From positions 1-7,357 of the forward strand of contig QAKZ01000003.1 of assembly GCA_003150175.1 (NCBI GenBank): a DNA stretch of 7,357 nt, in the 5' to 3' direction. Position 1 is the first letter of the stretch; each line of letters begins with the position of its first letter. Below are positions 1-6,178 of the stretch, in pieces. This DNA is from Coriobacteriia bacterium. GTDB lineage: Bacteria > Actinomycetota > Coriobacteriia > Coriobacteriales > Atopobiaceae. A program made the translations under genes and the position numbers. The notes beneath the pieces were generated by a model that worked only from the letters and a program-made list of their open reading frames with translations, was not told the DNA's origin and did not search any database.

Positions 1-543
1 CTTGCCCATCAGGCCGCCGGAGAGGTCCTTGGCGATGGAGGAGCCCACCTTGTAGCCGAACTCCTGCGTGTACCACAGGAAGGCGATACGGATGATGTTC
101 CAGAGGATGAAGAAGAGCAGCGGGCCCACGATGTTGCCGGAAAGCGCGAGGGAGGCGCCCAGGGCACCGAGGATCGGTCGGACCGTGAACCAGAAGACCG
201 GGTCGCCGACGCCGGCGAGCGGGCCCATCATGCCGACCTTGACGCCCTGAATGGCGACGTCGTCGACGGGGGCGCCGTTGGCGCGCTCCTCCTCGAGGGC
301 GAGCGTGACGCCGATGACGGGGGCGGACACGTAGGGGTGCGTGTTGTAGAACTCGAGGTGGCGCTTAAGAGCGGCGGCCTGATCCTCCTTGTTCGGATAG
401 AGCTTCTTGATCGCGGGGATCATCGAGAAGCACCAACCGCCGTTCTGCATACGCTCGTAGTTCCAAGAGCCCTGAAGGAACTGGTGGCGGAAGCATACCG
501 CCTGACGATCCTTCTTCGAAAGAGTGACCTTGTTCTCTGCCAT
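1..543 (-). CDS. manZ: PTS mannose-family transporter subunit IID (EIID), C-terminus cut by window edge
   Basis: EIID is one of the two membrane subunits of a mannose-type phosphotransferase permease; with EIIC it forms the sugar channel in the cytoplasmic membrane, working with the phosphorylating EIIAB. The 181 codons present match E. coli ManZ closely from memory, including the segments ERMQNGGW (residues 30-37), KKLYPNKED (46-54), HLEFYNTHPYVS (62-73), a near-identical ALEEERANGA stretch (82-91) and MMGPLAGVGDP (105-115), followed by the first hydrophobic segment (about 136-157). The family is usually about 270-300 residues, so roughly 100 C-terminal residues lie outside the window. The ATG at 543 is preceded by GGAGGGG about 8-14 nt upstream and lies 16 nt after the EIIC stop, which indicates one operon. 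The EIIC/EIID complex belongs to the mannose (fructose/sorbose) superfamily; the strong ManZ match favours glucose/mannose, but the exact substrate is inference. Confidence 0.95.
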   Translation of the reverse strand, partial: MAENKVTLSKKDRQAVCFRHQFLQGSWNYERMQNGGWCFSMIPAIKKLYPNKEDQAAALKRHLEFYNTHPYVSAPVIGVTLALEEERANGAPVDDVAIQGVKVGMMGPLAGVGDPVFWFTVRPILGALGASLALSGNIVGPLLFFILWNIIRIAFLWYTQEFGYKVGSSIAKDLSGGLMGK

Positions 544-559
544 GTTTATCACTCCCCTC

Positions 560-1375
560 CTACTCGTAATCGTTCAGGATGTCGCCCAGCGGGTCGCCGG
601 AGCCGGCGGAGCCGCCGCCCTGCTTGGCCATGTCCTTGAGGCCGAGGTAGATGAGGGCGAGCGAGATGCCGATGACGCCGAGGGCGATCAGGGTGAGCTC
701 GGAAAGGGCGGCGAGGACGAAGCCGAGCGCGAAGAACGGCCAGGTCTCGGCGGTGGCCATCATGTTGATGACCATGGCGTAGCCGACCGCGGCGACCATG
801 CCGCCGCCGACGGCCATGCCGCCGGAGAGCCATGCGGGCATGGCGTCGAGGGCGGCGGTGACAGCCTCGGAGGGGATGAAGCACAGGCACGCGGCCGGGA
901 TGGCGATGCGGACGCCCTGCATCAGGATGCCGATGACCTGCCAGCGCTCAATGGCGGCGAAGTCCGCCTTCTCGGCGGCGGAGTCCATGATGTGGACGAT
1001 GCCGGTGGCGATCGTGCGGCAGATCATGGTCAGGAAGAGACCGGCGACGGACAGCGGGACGGCGACGGCGATGGCGGCGGTGATGGCGCCCTGGGAATCC
1101 GCCGTGCCGCCATTGAGGCCGAGGACCATCAGGATGGCCGAGGCGACGGAGGCGAGCGCCGCGTCAGGGGCGACGGCAGCGCCGATGTTGGCCCAGCCGA
1201 GGGCCATGAGCTGCAGCGAGCCGCCCAGCATAATGCCCTCGGTGAGGTGACCGGACACAAGTCCGATCAGGGTGCAGGCCACCAGCGGCTGGTGGAACTC
1301 GAACTCGTCAAGAATGCCTTCCATACCAGCAAGGAAAGCGACGATGACGATGAGCAGAATCGTGATTGGGTTCAT
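560..1375 (-). CDS. manY: PTS mannose-family transporter subunit IIC (EIIC)
   Basis: This 271-residue, very hydrophobic protein is the EIIC membrane subunit of a mannose-type PTS permease, which with EIID carries the sugar across the cytoplasmic membrane. Family signatures visible are AGMEGILDEFEFHQPL (residues 16-31), a Gly-rich turn before LGWANIGAAVAPDAALAS (59-76), and a C-terminal hydrophobic stretch with VGYAMVINMMA. About seven or eight hydrophobic segments can be counted by eye. The tail is Gly/Ser-rich and ends in DPLGDILNDYE, like the tails of mannose EIIC proteins of Gram-positive bacteria as I recall them. Length is normal for the family. The ATG at 1375 has a clear upstream AAGGAGG and starts 12 nt after the EIIAB stop; the TAG stop is 16 nt before the EIID start. 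The gene is intact. Confidence 0.96.
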   Translation of the reverse strand: MNPITILLIVIVAFLAGMEGILDEFEFHQPLVACTLIGLVSGHLTEGIMLGGSLQLMALGWANIGAAVAPDAALASVASAILMVLGLNGGTADSQGAITAAIAVAVPLSVAGLFLTMICRTIATGIVHIMDSAAEKADFAAIERWQVIGILMQGVRIAIPAACLCFIPSEAVTAALDAMPAWLSGGMAVGGGMVAAVGYAMVINMMATAETWPFFALGFVLAALSELTLIALGVIGISLALIYLGLKDMAKQGGGSAGSGDPLGDILNDYE

Positions 1376-1387
1376 TACCCATCCTCC

Positions 1388-2389
1388 TTACTTCTGTGCG
1401 GAGACCAGCTCGGACTTGGCCTTCTTGAGCATTGCGTCGATATCCTCGGAGACATCGGCGGGGACCTTGCGGGCCTCGAGCTCGACGCCCTTGGCGCGGA
1501 TGGCCTCGATGGTCTTCACGTCGTCCTCGCCCATGGCGATGGCGTTCGTGACGACGACCTTGCCGACGGAGTGGGCCATGGAGCCGATGTTGGCCTTCTT
1601 GATGTCGACGCCGCCCTCGATGGCCTTGAGCAGGTCCTGGGGGTTCTCGAAGAGCAGGAACACCTTCGTGGCGCCGAAGCGCGGGTCCTTGGAGACCTCG
1701 ATCATCTTTTTGATCGGCACGACGTTGGCGGGGACTCCCGGAGGCGCGGCCTGCTCGATCATGGTCTTGCGGAGCTGATCGTGCGCGACGCCGTCGGAGA
1801 CGACGATGATGCGGTCGGGCGCGATCTGCTTGGTCCAGGCCGTGGCGACCTGGCCGTGGAGCAGGCGCGTGTCGATGCGCACCGCGGCGATCTTGATGTG
1901 GCCGTCGCCCAGGACGGTCCCCTCGGGGATCGCTCCCTGCTTGGCGGGCGCCGCTGCGGCTGCGACAGGTGCCGCCTCGGCAGGTGCCAGGGACTCGGGC
2001 TTCACGCAGACGCCCGACTTGGCCTCAGGGTAGATCGCCTTGGCGACCTCGGCGGCCGTGCCGCCGCCCATGCGCTCCCCGTAGGCGGAGATGACCATCG
2101 GCAGGTTCATGCCGCCGACGGCGACCCAGTTCTCGTGACCCGGCTCATCGAGCAGGAGCGAGACCTGGTTCCAAGGGGTGCCTCCCTGAAGGTCGACCAG
2201 GAAGAGGACCTGGTCCTTCTCCTCAAAGCCGTCAACGGCCTCGAGGATCTTTGCCCTGAGGTCATCTGGCCCCATCTCGGGCATGAGCGTCACTGCTGCG
2301 ACATCCTTCTGGGGGCCGAAGATCATCTGGCCGGACATCTTGATGCCCTCGGAGAACGTCCCGTGACTGGCTAGGACAATGCTAACCAC
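1388..2389 (-). CDS. manX: PTS mannose-family fused subunit IIAB (EIIAB)
   Basis: EIIAB is the cytoplasmic phosphotransfer subunit: the IIA domain accepts phosphate from HPr and passes it to the IIB domain, which phosphorylates the sugar as it enters through EIIC/EIID. The 333 residues show a IIA domain (about 1-125) with the phosphorylated histidine in LASHG (His9) and the typical LFLVDLQGGTPWN segment (62-74). An Ala/Pro-rich linker follows (about 132-150). The IIB domain (about 165-333) has its phosphorylated histidine in RIDTRLLHGQV (His178) and the motif IIVVSDGVA. Length and layout match E. coli ManX. The start is GTG at 2389: it gives the conserved MVSIVLASHG N-terminus and has GGGAGG six nt upstream, whereas the nearby ATG at 2394 is in another frame. 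It is the first gene of a manXYZ operon. Both phosphorylation sites are present, so the protein should be functional. Confidence 0.96.
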   Translation of the reverse strand: MVSIVLASHGTFSEGIKMSGQMIFGPQKDVAAVTLMPEMGPDDLRAKILEAVDGFEEKDQVLFLVDLQGGTPWNQVSLLLDEPGHENWVAVGGMNLPMVISAYGERMGGGTAAEVAKAIYPEAKSGVCVKPESLAPAEAAPVAAAAAPAKQGAIPEGTVLGDGHIKIAAVRIDTRLLHGQVATAWTKQIAPDRIIVVSDGVAHDQLRKTMIEQAAPPGVPANVVPIKKMIEVSKDPRFGATKVFLLFENPQDLLKAIEGGVDIKKANIGSMAHSVGKVVVTNAIAMGEDDVKTIEAIRAKGVELEARKVPADVSEDIDAMLKKAKSELVSAQK

Positions 2390-2394
2390 CGCAT

Positions 2395-2401
2395 ACCTCC
2401 C
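2395..2401 (-). promoter_or_regulatory. Shine-Dalgarno sequence deciding the manX GTG start
   Basis: GGGAGGT reads on the minus strand just before manX. Six nt separate its GGAGG core from the GTG at 2389, which is ideal spacing. The out-of-frame ATG at 2394 begins only one nt after the core, too close for normal initiation, so the site supports the GTG start. Confidence 0.75.
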
Positions 2402-2447
2402 TTTCTGTTTGCGGACCCAAACGTACAGTTACGGAAAAGCAGGCTTC

Positions 2448-2467
2448 CGGACTCGTCCACGATTCCG
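2448..2467 (-). promoter_or_regulatory. Imperfect 20-bp dyad in the manX leader, candidate operator
   Basis: On the minus strand the sequence fits CGGAnTCGTnnACGAnTCCG, a dyad in which 16 of 20 positions agree with its own reverse complement. It lies about 60 nt before the manX start and about 28 nt after the candidate -10 box, so it would sit in the early transcribed region. It could bind a dimeric repressor, or fold in RNA as a short stem with a UGGA loop. No regulator gene is visible in the window, so the role is inference. Confidence 0.35.
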
Positions 2468-2494
2468 TCGTTCCCGCTTCATAACGCGTTCACA

Positions 2495-2500
2495 ATTGTA
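2495..2500 (-). promoter_or_regulatory. Candidate -10 box for the manXYZ operon
   Basis: TACAAT on the minus strand is one mismatch from the sigma-70-type consensus TATAAT and lies about 105 nt before the manX start. A -35 element at 16-18 nt spacing is not convincing; the nearest TTGNNN-like hexamer (TTGGGA, 2526-2521) has a 20-nt spacer. The position between the upstream terminator and manX fits a promoter, but a single hexamer is weak evidence. Confidence 0.35.
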
Positions 2501-2572
2501 GCGGCAGCATGGAGGAATCTTCCCAAAAATCGCAATGTTGTTTGAACGTCAGTCCTCTACCTGCGGTTTTTC

Positions 2573-2619
2573 AAAAAGAAAAATCACTCACCGAATATTT
2601 GGTACCGTTCGGCGAGTGA
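2573..2619 (-). terminator. Intrinsic (Rho-independent) terminator of the mltG-to-peptidase gene run
   Basis: Arms at 2608-2619 and 2584-2595 form a 12-bp stem. On the minus strand transcript the only imperfect pair is a G-U wobble (TCACTCGCCGAA against TTCGGTGAGTGA), with a 12-nt loop. The stem is followed directly by TTTTTCTTTTT (2583-2573), the expected U-tract. There is no T-run on the plus-strand side, so it acts in the minus direction only. It lies about 70 nt after the peptidase stop codon and insulates the downstream PTS operon. Confidence 0.92.
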
Positions 2620-2688
2620 CTTGACTTTAAGCTATTCAGTTTCTGGTAGCTACCACTTTCCGGACGGCAAGTGACCCTGCAGAAGCGC

Positions 2689-3813
2689 TTAGCAGGGGAT
2701 GCAGACCAGGTCGTGCGAGGACTGCGTGAAGGGCTTGAAGCCGTCTGCGGTCATGAGGCCGAAGTCCTCGAGGCGCACGCCGAACTTGCCCGGCAGGTAG
2801 ATGCCCGGCTCGATGGTGACGACGGAGCCCTCCGGCACGGGGCGGTGCCAGCGGCGGCCGAAGTTCGGGTTCTCGTGGATCTCGATGCCGACGCCGTGGC
2901 CCAGGCCGTGCTTGAAGTAGTCGCCGTAGCCGGCGTCGCTGATGACCTTGACGGCGAGGTCCTGGATATCGGAGCCGATGCAGCCGGGCTTGGCCGCGGC
3001 GGCGCAGGCCTCGTGGGCCTGGCGCACGACGTCGTAGACGTGGCGCTGCTCGTCGGTGGGCTCGCCCACGCAGACCGTGCGCGTCATGTCGGAGCGGTAG
3101 TCGTGGTAGCCGGCGCCGTAGTCCATGACGATCATGTCGCCCTTCTTTACCACGTACTCGCCCGGCTGCGCGTGGGGGTTGGCGCCGTTGGGGCCGGCTG
3201 CGATGATGGAGCCGAAGGCAAGGGAGTCGGCGCCGTTGTTGAACATGAAGTTCTCGAGCTCGACGCGGATCTGCTGCTCGGTCAGGCCCGGCTTGATGAA
3301 GCCGCAGATATGCTCGAAGGCGGCATCGGTGATGCTCTGCGCGTGGCGCATGAGCTCGACCTCCTCGGCGTCCTTGACCATGCGCAGATCGCAGATGTCC
3401 GCGTGCAGGCGCGGGGTCAGGCATGCGGCGGAGGCGGCGTTCATCTCCTGCAGGAAAGCATCGTAGAAGGCCAGATCACAGGTGTCCTCGACGGCGACGA
3501 CGCGGGAGCGGGCCTGCGCCGCGCGCTCGGCGGCCCAGGCAGCGGGCTGGACGATCTGCTCGTCGATCTGCCAGGGGGTGTCGGCGCCCAGGCGCTCGCG
3601 GAAGGTGTTCGCGTAGCGAGAGTCGGTGTGGAGCCACTGACCGTCGGCGGTGATGAAGGCGGTGTGGGCGACCTCGTCGTCGAACACGCGCTCGGCGCCC
3701 GTGAGCCAGCGAAGGTCAGGGTTGTTGCGCAGGATCACGGCGTCGTAGCCGCGCTCCTCCATGAGCTTGCGGAGCCGAGCGACGCGCCCGGCGCATGCTG
3801 CTGCATCTGCCAT
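2689..3813 (-). CDS. M24B family metallopeptidase (Xaa-Pro aminopeptidase/dipeptidase, PepP/PepQ-like)
   Basis: This cytoplasmic metallopeptidase of the 'pita-bread' M24 family is predicted to cleave peptides at an Xaa-Pro bond, helping recycle proline-containing peptides. Of its 374 residues, about 1-135 form the creatinase-like N-terminal domain (RVARLRKLMEERGYDAVIL, NPDLRWLTG) and about 145-374 the catalytic domain. All five metal ligands are visible: Asp231 in MDYGAG, Asp242 in SDMTRT, His306 in HGLGHGVG, Glu335 in TIEPGIY and Glu349 in VRLEDFG; His313 in EIHE is also conserved. The ATG at 3813 is chosen because it begins at the normal domain start and has AAAGGA about 8 nt upstream; a longer in-frame ATG at 3885 would overlap the previous gene and add 24 unrelated residues. 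It follows the AroB-like gene after 56 nt and is the last gene before the terminator. Whether it is an aminopeptidase or a dipeptidase cannot be settled from sequence. Confidence 0.93.
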   Translation of the reverse strand: MADAAACAGRVARLRKLMEERGYDAVILRNNPDLRWLTGAERVFDDEVAHTAFITADGQWLHTDSRYANTFRERLGADTPWQIDEQIVQPAAWAAERAAQARSRVVAVEDTCDLAFYDAFLQEMNAASAACLTPRLHADICDLRMVKDAEEVELMRHAQSITDAAFEHICGFIKPGLTEQQIRVELENFMFNNGADSLAFGSIIAAGPNGANPHAQPGEYVVKKGDMIVMDYGAGYHDYRSDMTRTVCVGEPTDEQRHVYDVVRQAHEACAAAAKPGCIGSDIQDLAVKVISDAGYGDYFKHGLGHGVGIEIHENPNFGRRWHRPVPEGSVVTIEPGIYLPGKFGVRLEDFGLMTADGFKPFTQSSHDLVCIPC

Positions 3814-3869
3814 TATCTGGATCCTTTCTACCAGGAGTTTATTGACTTGTGCCGTCCGCGGCCGCAGGC

Positions 3870-5030
3870 TCAGCGGGAGGCGCACCAGGCGCCGACGTGC
3901 TCGGTGAGGGTCTCGGTCTCGACGGCGGTCAGGCGAACGCGGCCGATAGCGCGCGGCAGGGCGAGCATGAAGCGGTTGGTGCGCGCGAAGCGCTCCCGCT
4001 TGATCGCCTCAACGAAGGCGCCGGGCTCCACCTCGGCCTCGACGGTGCCCACCCCGAGCCGCTCGAGCAGCTCGTCCTGGGTGAACATGTCGTCGATCGA
4101 GAAGTTCTCCGCTGCGACGGAGAGGCGCGCCGCGAAGCGCAGGGCGTCGGCGAAGATCGCGGACTCGGGCACATCGGGGCCGGCCACGCTCCTGAGCGCG
4201 CGGCGGAGCGTCTGGCCGTAGTCGGCAGACTGCCGGATGGCGACCGACGTGGACGAGGCGACCTTGCCCTTGCTGCGCACGCACTCGGTGATCGCGTCGA
4301 CGAGCGTCCCCTCGTCGCCCGCCACGAGGGCGTCCGCGGAGTCCCACAGGGCTCCGAAGGCCTTGTCGGAGTCGGCCATCGCAGCGGCGACCATGACCGA
4401 GCGCGCATAAAGCGCGTTCTCGTCGGAGCTGCCGGGCACGAGCACGTCGAGGTCGCAGATCTCGAAGCGGGCGGAGCCGTCGTGGGTGACCATGCGAGGG
4501 TGCCCGGGGAGGTCGAGCGCGCGCGGCTGGACGCCCGCGGTCAGCGCGGAGGCGAGGTCAAGAGGGACCACGGCGAGCATGACCTGCCCGCACCACTGAG
4601 CGCAGGCCGCGGCCGCGAGCGAGAGCGAGCCCGCATGCCCGACGGCCACGACGAGGTCGTCGGAGGTGATCCCCGCATCGGCGAGGTCGCCGAGGAGCGC
4701 CCCCATGGAGGAGAACTCGTGGGCGGCATCGCCTTCGGGCAGCGTCAGCGCGTGCACGAGGAAACCTTGATCGGTAAGGCCACGGCGCAGCTCCTCGACG
4801 AGTCCGGCGGGCGCGTCGGGCTCCGCGGCGAGCGCGCAGGCGCGCGGCCGTCCGATCGCGGAGGCGAGGTCGTGGGCGACGCCGCCCACGATCCCCTTGC
4901 CCACGCGCAAATCAAGCGACGAGCCGCGCAGGGTCACCCACTGGCGCCTCATCGGCACCTCGGGCTCCTCGGGGGCACGGGTCTCCCCTTCCGGGGAATC
5001 CGGCGTCGGCTCGGTGGTCTCTTCGCTCAT
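3870..5030 (-). CDS. aroB: 3-dehydroquinate synthase (AroB)-family protein lacking the catalytic and zinc-binding residues; probable pseudoenzyme
   Basis: The family enzyme makes 3-dehydroquinate from DAHP, the second step of the shikimate pathway, using NAD and zinc. This 386-residue protein follows E. coli AroB colinearly by hand alignment: LTLPEGD (95-101) matches LPDGE; DLVVAVGHAG (125-134) the NAD-binding strand; AVVPLDLASALTAGV (153-167) the VPTTLL region; ICDLDVL (191-197); and FMLALPRAIGRVRL (354-367) the RLILPLAIG strand. The key residues are changed. GGG becomes G131-H-A; the Asp of GD becomes Ser137; DSSVGGK becomes TAGVQPR (Lys to Arg170); zinc ligands Glu, His and His become Ser211, Gln273 and about Pro288; Lys of IKYG becomes Val214; the second His of GHTFGHA becomes Arg277. 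A 27-residue Pro/Glu-rich N-terminus precedes the domain; the start at 5030 shares ATGA with the aroK stop, and an alternative ATG at 4952 would remove it. Family membership is fairly sure; loss of synthase activity is inferred, and the present function is unknown. Confidence 0.82.
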   Translation of the reverse strand: MSEETTEPTPDSPEGETRAPEEPEVPMRRQWVTLRGSSLDLRVGKGIVGGVAHDLASAIGRPRACALAAEPDAPAGLVEELRRGLTDQGFLVHALTLPEGDAAHEFSSMGALLGDLADAGITSDDLVVAVGHAGSLSLAAAACAQWCGQVMLAVVPLDLASALTAGVQPRALDLPGHPRMVTHDGSARFEICDLDVLVPGSSDENALYARSVMVAAAMADSDKAFGALWDSADALVAGDEGTLVDAITECVRSKGKVASSTSVAIRQSADYGQTLRRALRSVAGPDVPESAIFADALRFAARLSVAAENFSIDDMFTQDELLERLGVGTVEAEVEPGAFVEAIKRERFARTNRFMLALPRAIGRVRLTAVETETLTEHVGAWCASR

Positions 5031-5587
5031 AGCAGGCCTTTCTCCCAGAGCAGCTGGCCGCTCTCGAGGGCCACCTGCTCGAAGCTCTTTTTCCTGATGT
5101 CGATGCGTATGTCCGCGCTCGCCTCGTACAGGGGGCGGCGATGGCGGTAGAGCCGCTCCGCCTGGCGCGCGTCGCCGAGGTCCGGCCTGCGCGCGGTGTT
5201 CCTAATCTGGCGCAGCGAGTCGGAAAGGTCCCCGTCGAGAAAGACAACCGTGCCCATCTCGTGCATAAGGTCGATGTTGCGCGGAGTCTCGACGATTCCG
5301 CCGCCGCAGCTCACGAGCAGGGACTTCTTTGCGAGGAGCGTGGCCAGGCCCCGGGTCTCCGCGTCGCGGAACGCCGCCTCGCCGTCCTCGGAGAACACCT
5401 GCGCGATCGGCTTGCCGAGGATCCTCTCGGCTATGCGGTCGGTGTCGACGCTGGGCCGGTGGAACAGCGAGCCGAGGTTGCGGGCGAGCGTCGACTTGCC
5501 CGCGCCGAGAAACCCCACGAAAAAGATGTGGTCACATCCCTCGTGGACGATATAGCCCGAATCTCCTGGAACCACCGAAACCCCCAT
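5027..5587 (-). CDS. aroK: Shikimate kinase
   Basis: Shikimate kinase transfers phosphate from ATP to the 3-hydroxyl of shikimate, in the cytoplasm, on the way to chorismate and the aromatic amino acids. In these 186 residues the Walker A loop is GFLGAGKST (25-33). The shikimate-binding residues are present: Asp48 and Asp50 in VDTD, Arg74 in AAFRDAE and the GGG triplet at 95-97; the lid region contains RRP at 133-135 and the adenine/lid-side arginine is Arg150 in RHRRPLYE. Everything needed for activity appears to be kept. About 19 residues precede the first strand, more than usual; a GTG at 5575 is an alternative start, but the ATG at 5587 has AAAGG just upstream. The TGA stop overlaps the next ATG (ATGA), implying translational coupling with the AroB-like gene. 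It starts 72 nt after yqeG. A related P-loop gluconate-type kinase is less likely given the shikimate motifs. Confidence 0.92.
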   Translation of the reverse strand: MGVSVVPGDSGYIVHEGCDHIFFVGFLGAGKSTLARNLGSLFHRPSVDTDRIAERILGKPIAQVFSEDGEAAFRDAETRGLATLLAKKSLLVSCGGGIVETPRNIDLMHEMGTVVFLDGDLSDSLRQIRNTARRPDLGDARQAERLYRHRRPLYEASADIRIDIRKKSFEQVALESGQLLWEKGLL

Positions 5588-5659
5588 ACGCCTTTATATG
5601 GAGATGATTCTACACGCTAGCGGTAACGGATTGGTTTCGGGGCACGCGGGAGCGGCCCG

Positions 5660-6178
5660 CTACTCCCCCTCGAAGCTGACGCCGCGAAGGGCGAGGAGCT
5701 CGAACACGCGGAAGACCTGCGTGTACCAAAGGTCTCGGCGCGACTGAGGCCGAACGAGGACGGTGCGCACGCCCGCGAGGTTGCCCGCGACGACGTCGGT
5801 GAAGACCTGGTCGCCGACCATGACGGTCGCCTCGGGGGCCTCCTGCGCCATCTCCATGGCGCGCTCGAGCGCGAAGGGCGCGGGCTTCATCGCGTGGTCG
5901 ACCGCCTCGCAGCCGAGCTCGCGGGCCGACTGCTGGACCTGGCCCGTGTGGAAGTTGTTGGAGACGAGGCACGTCTTTATGCCCACGGCGCGCAGGTCGC
6001 CCAGCCACGCGAGGACGGATGCCGGCGGGCGTTTGGTGTCGCGCGGCACGCAGGTGTTGTCGCGGTCGACGAGCACGAGCCGGACGCCGGCGTCGAGAAG
6101 GGACTGGGGCTCGATGAGCTCGACGCGCGCGACGTAACGCCACGCCCGCGCCGAGAGGCGCCTACTTGTTCTGGGCAT
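5660..6178 (-). CDS. yqeG: YqeG family HAD-IIIA phosphatase
   Basis: YqeG proteins are HAD-superfamily phosphatases related to yeast Gep4, a phosphatidylglycerophosphate phosphatase; the bacterial substrate is not settled, so a role in phospholipid synthesis is only a possibility. The 172 residues show the four HAD motifs in order: motif I VDRDNT with nucleophile Asp38 and general acid Asp40; motif II LVSNN (71-75); motif III Lys98 in MKPAPFALERAM; and motif IV VGDQVFTD (121-128) with Asp123 and Asp128, followed by AGNLAG. Family proteins are about 170 residues, which fits the ATG at 6178. That start overlaps the mltG stop by 17 nt, so translation is probably coupled. A much longer in-frame reading of 313 residues (to 6601) runs over mltG and gives low-complexity Ser/Pro/Arg/Thr sequence, so it was not used. 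The usual DLDNT of motif I is DRDNT here; both aspartates are kept. Confidence 0.92.
   Translation of the reverse strand: MPRTSRRLSARAWRYVARVELIEPQSLLDAGVRLVLVDRDNTCVPRDTKRPPASVLAWLGDLRAVGIKTCLVSNNFHTGQVQQSARELGCEAVDHAMKPAPFALERAMEMAQEAPEATVMVGDQVFTDVVAGNLAGVRTVLVRPQSRRDLWYTQVFRVFELLALRGVSFEGE

Noticed and set aside
524..2374. 616-codon open frame on the plus strand opposite manX and manY
   Set aside because: It lies wholly opposite two clear PTS genes. Its translation is low-complexity Gly/Asp/His/Leu-rich sequence typical of the antisense of GC-rich codons, with no recognisable domain.
2584..2619. Bidirectional action of the terminator hairpin
   Set aside because: The plus-strand side of the stem is followed by CTTGACTTTAAG rather than a T-run, and no plus-strand gene ends there.
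3814..3885. Longer start (ATG at 3885) for the M24 peptidase
   Set aside because: It would overlap the AroB-like gene and add 24 residues with no place in the fold; the ATG at 3813 has its own ribosome binding site.
2671..4221. 516-codon open frame on the plus strand opposite the peptidase and AroB-like genes
   Set aside because: Antisense shadow: Val/Leu/Ala/Asp-rich, no domain, and it crosses the boundary between two real genes.
3849..5150. 433-codon open frame on the plus strand opposite the AroB-like gene and aroK
   Set aside because: Gly/Arg/Glu/His-rich shadow with no family resemblance; the minus strand carries recognisable enzyme folds.
5607..5612. TAGAAT as an internal promoter -10 box before aroK
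   Set aside because: There is no convincing -35 hexamer at proper spacing and the implied leader would be only about 12 nt; the gap may just be a spacer within the operon.
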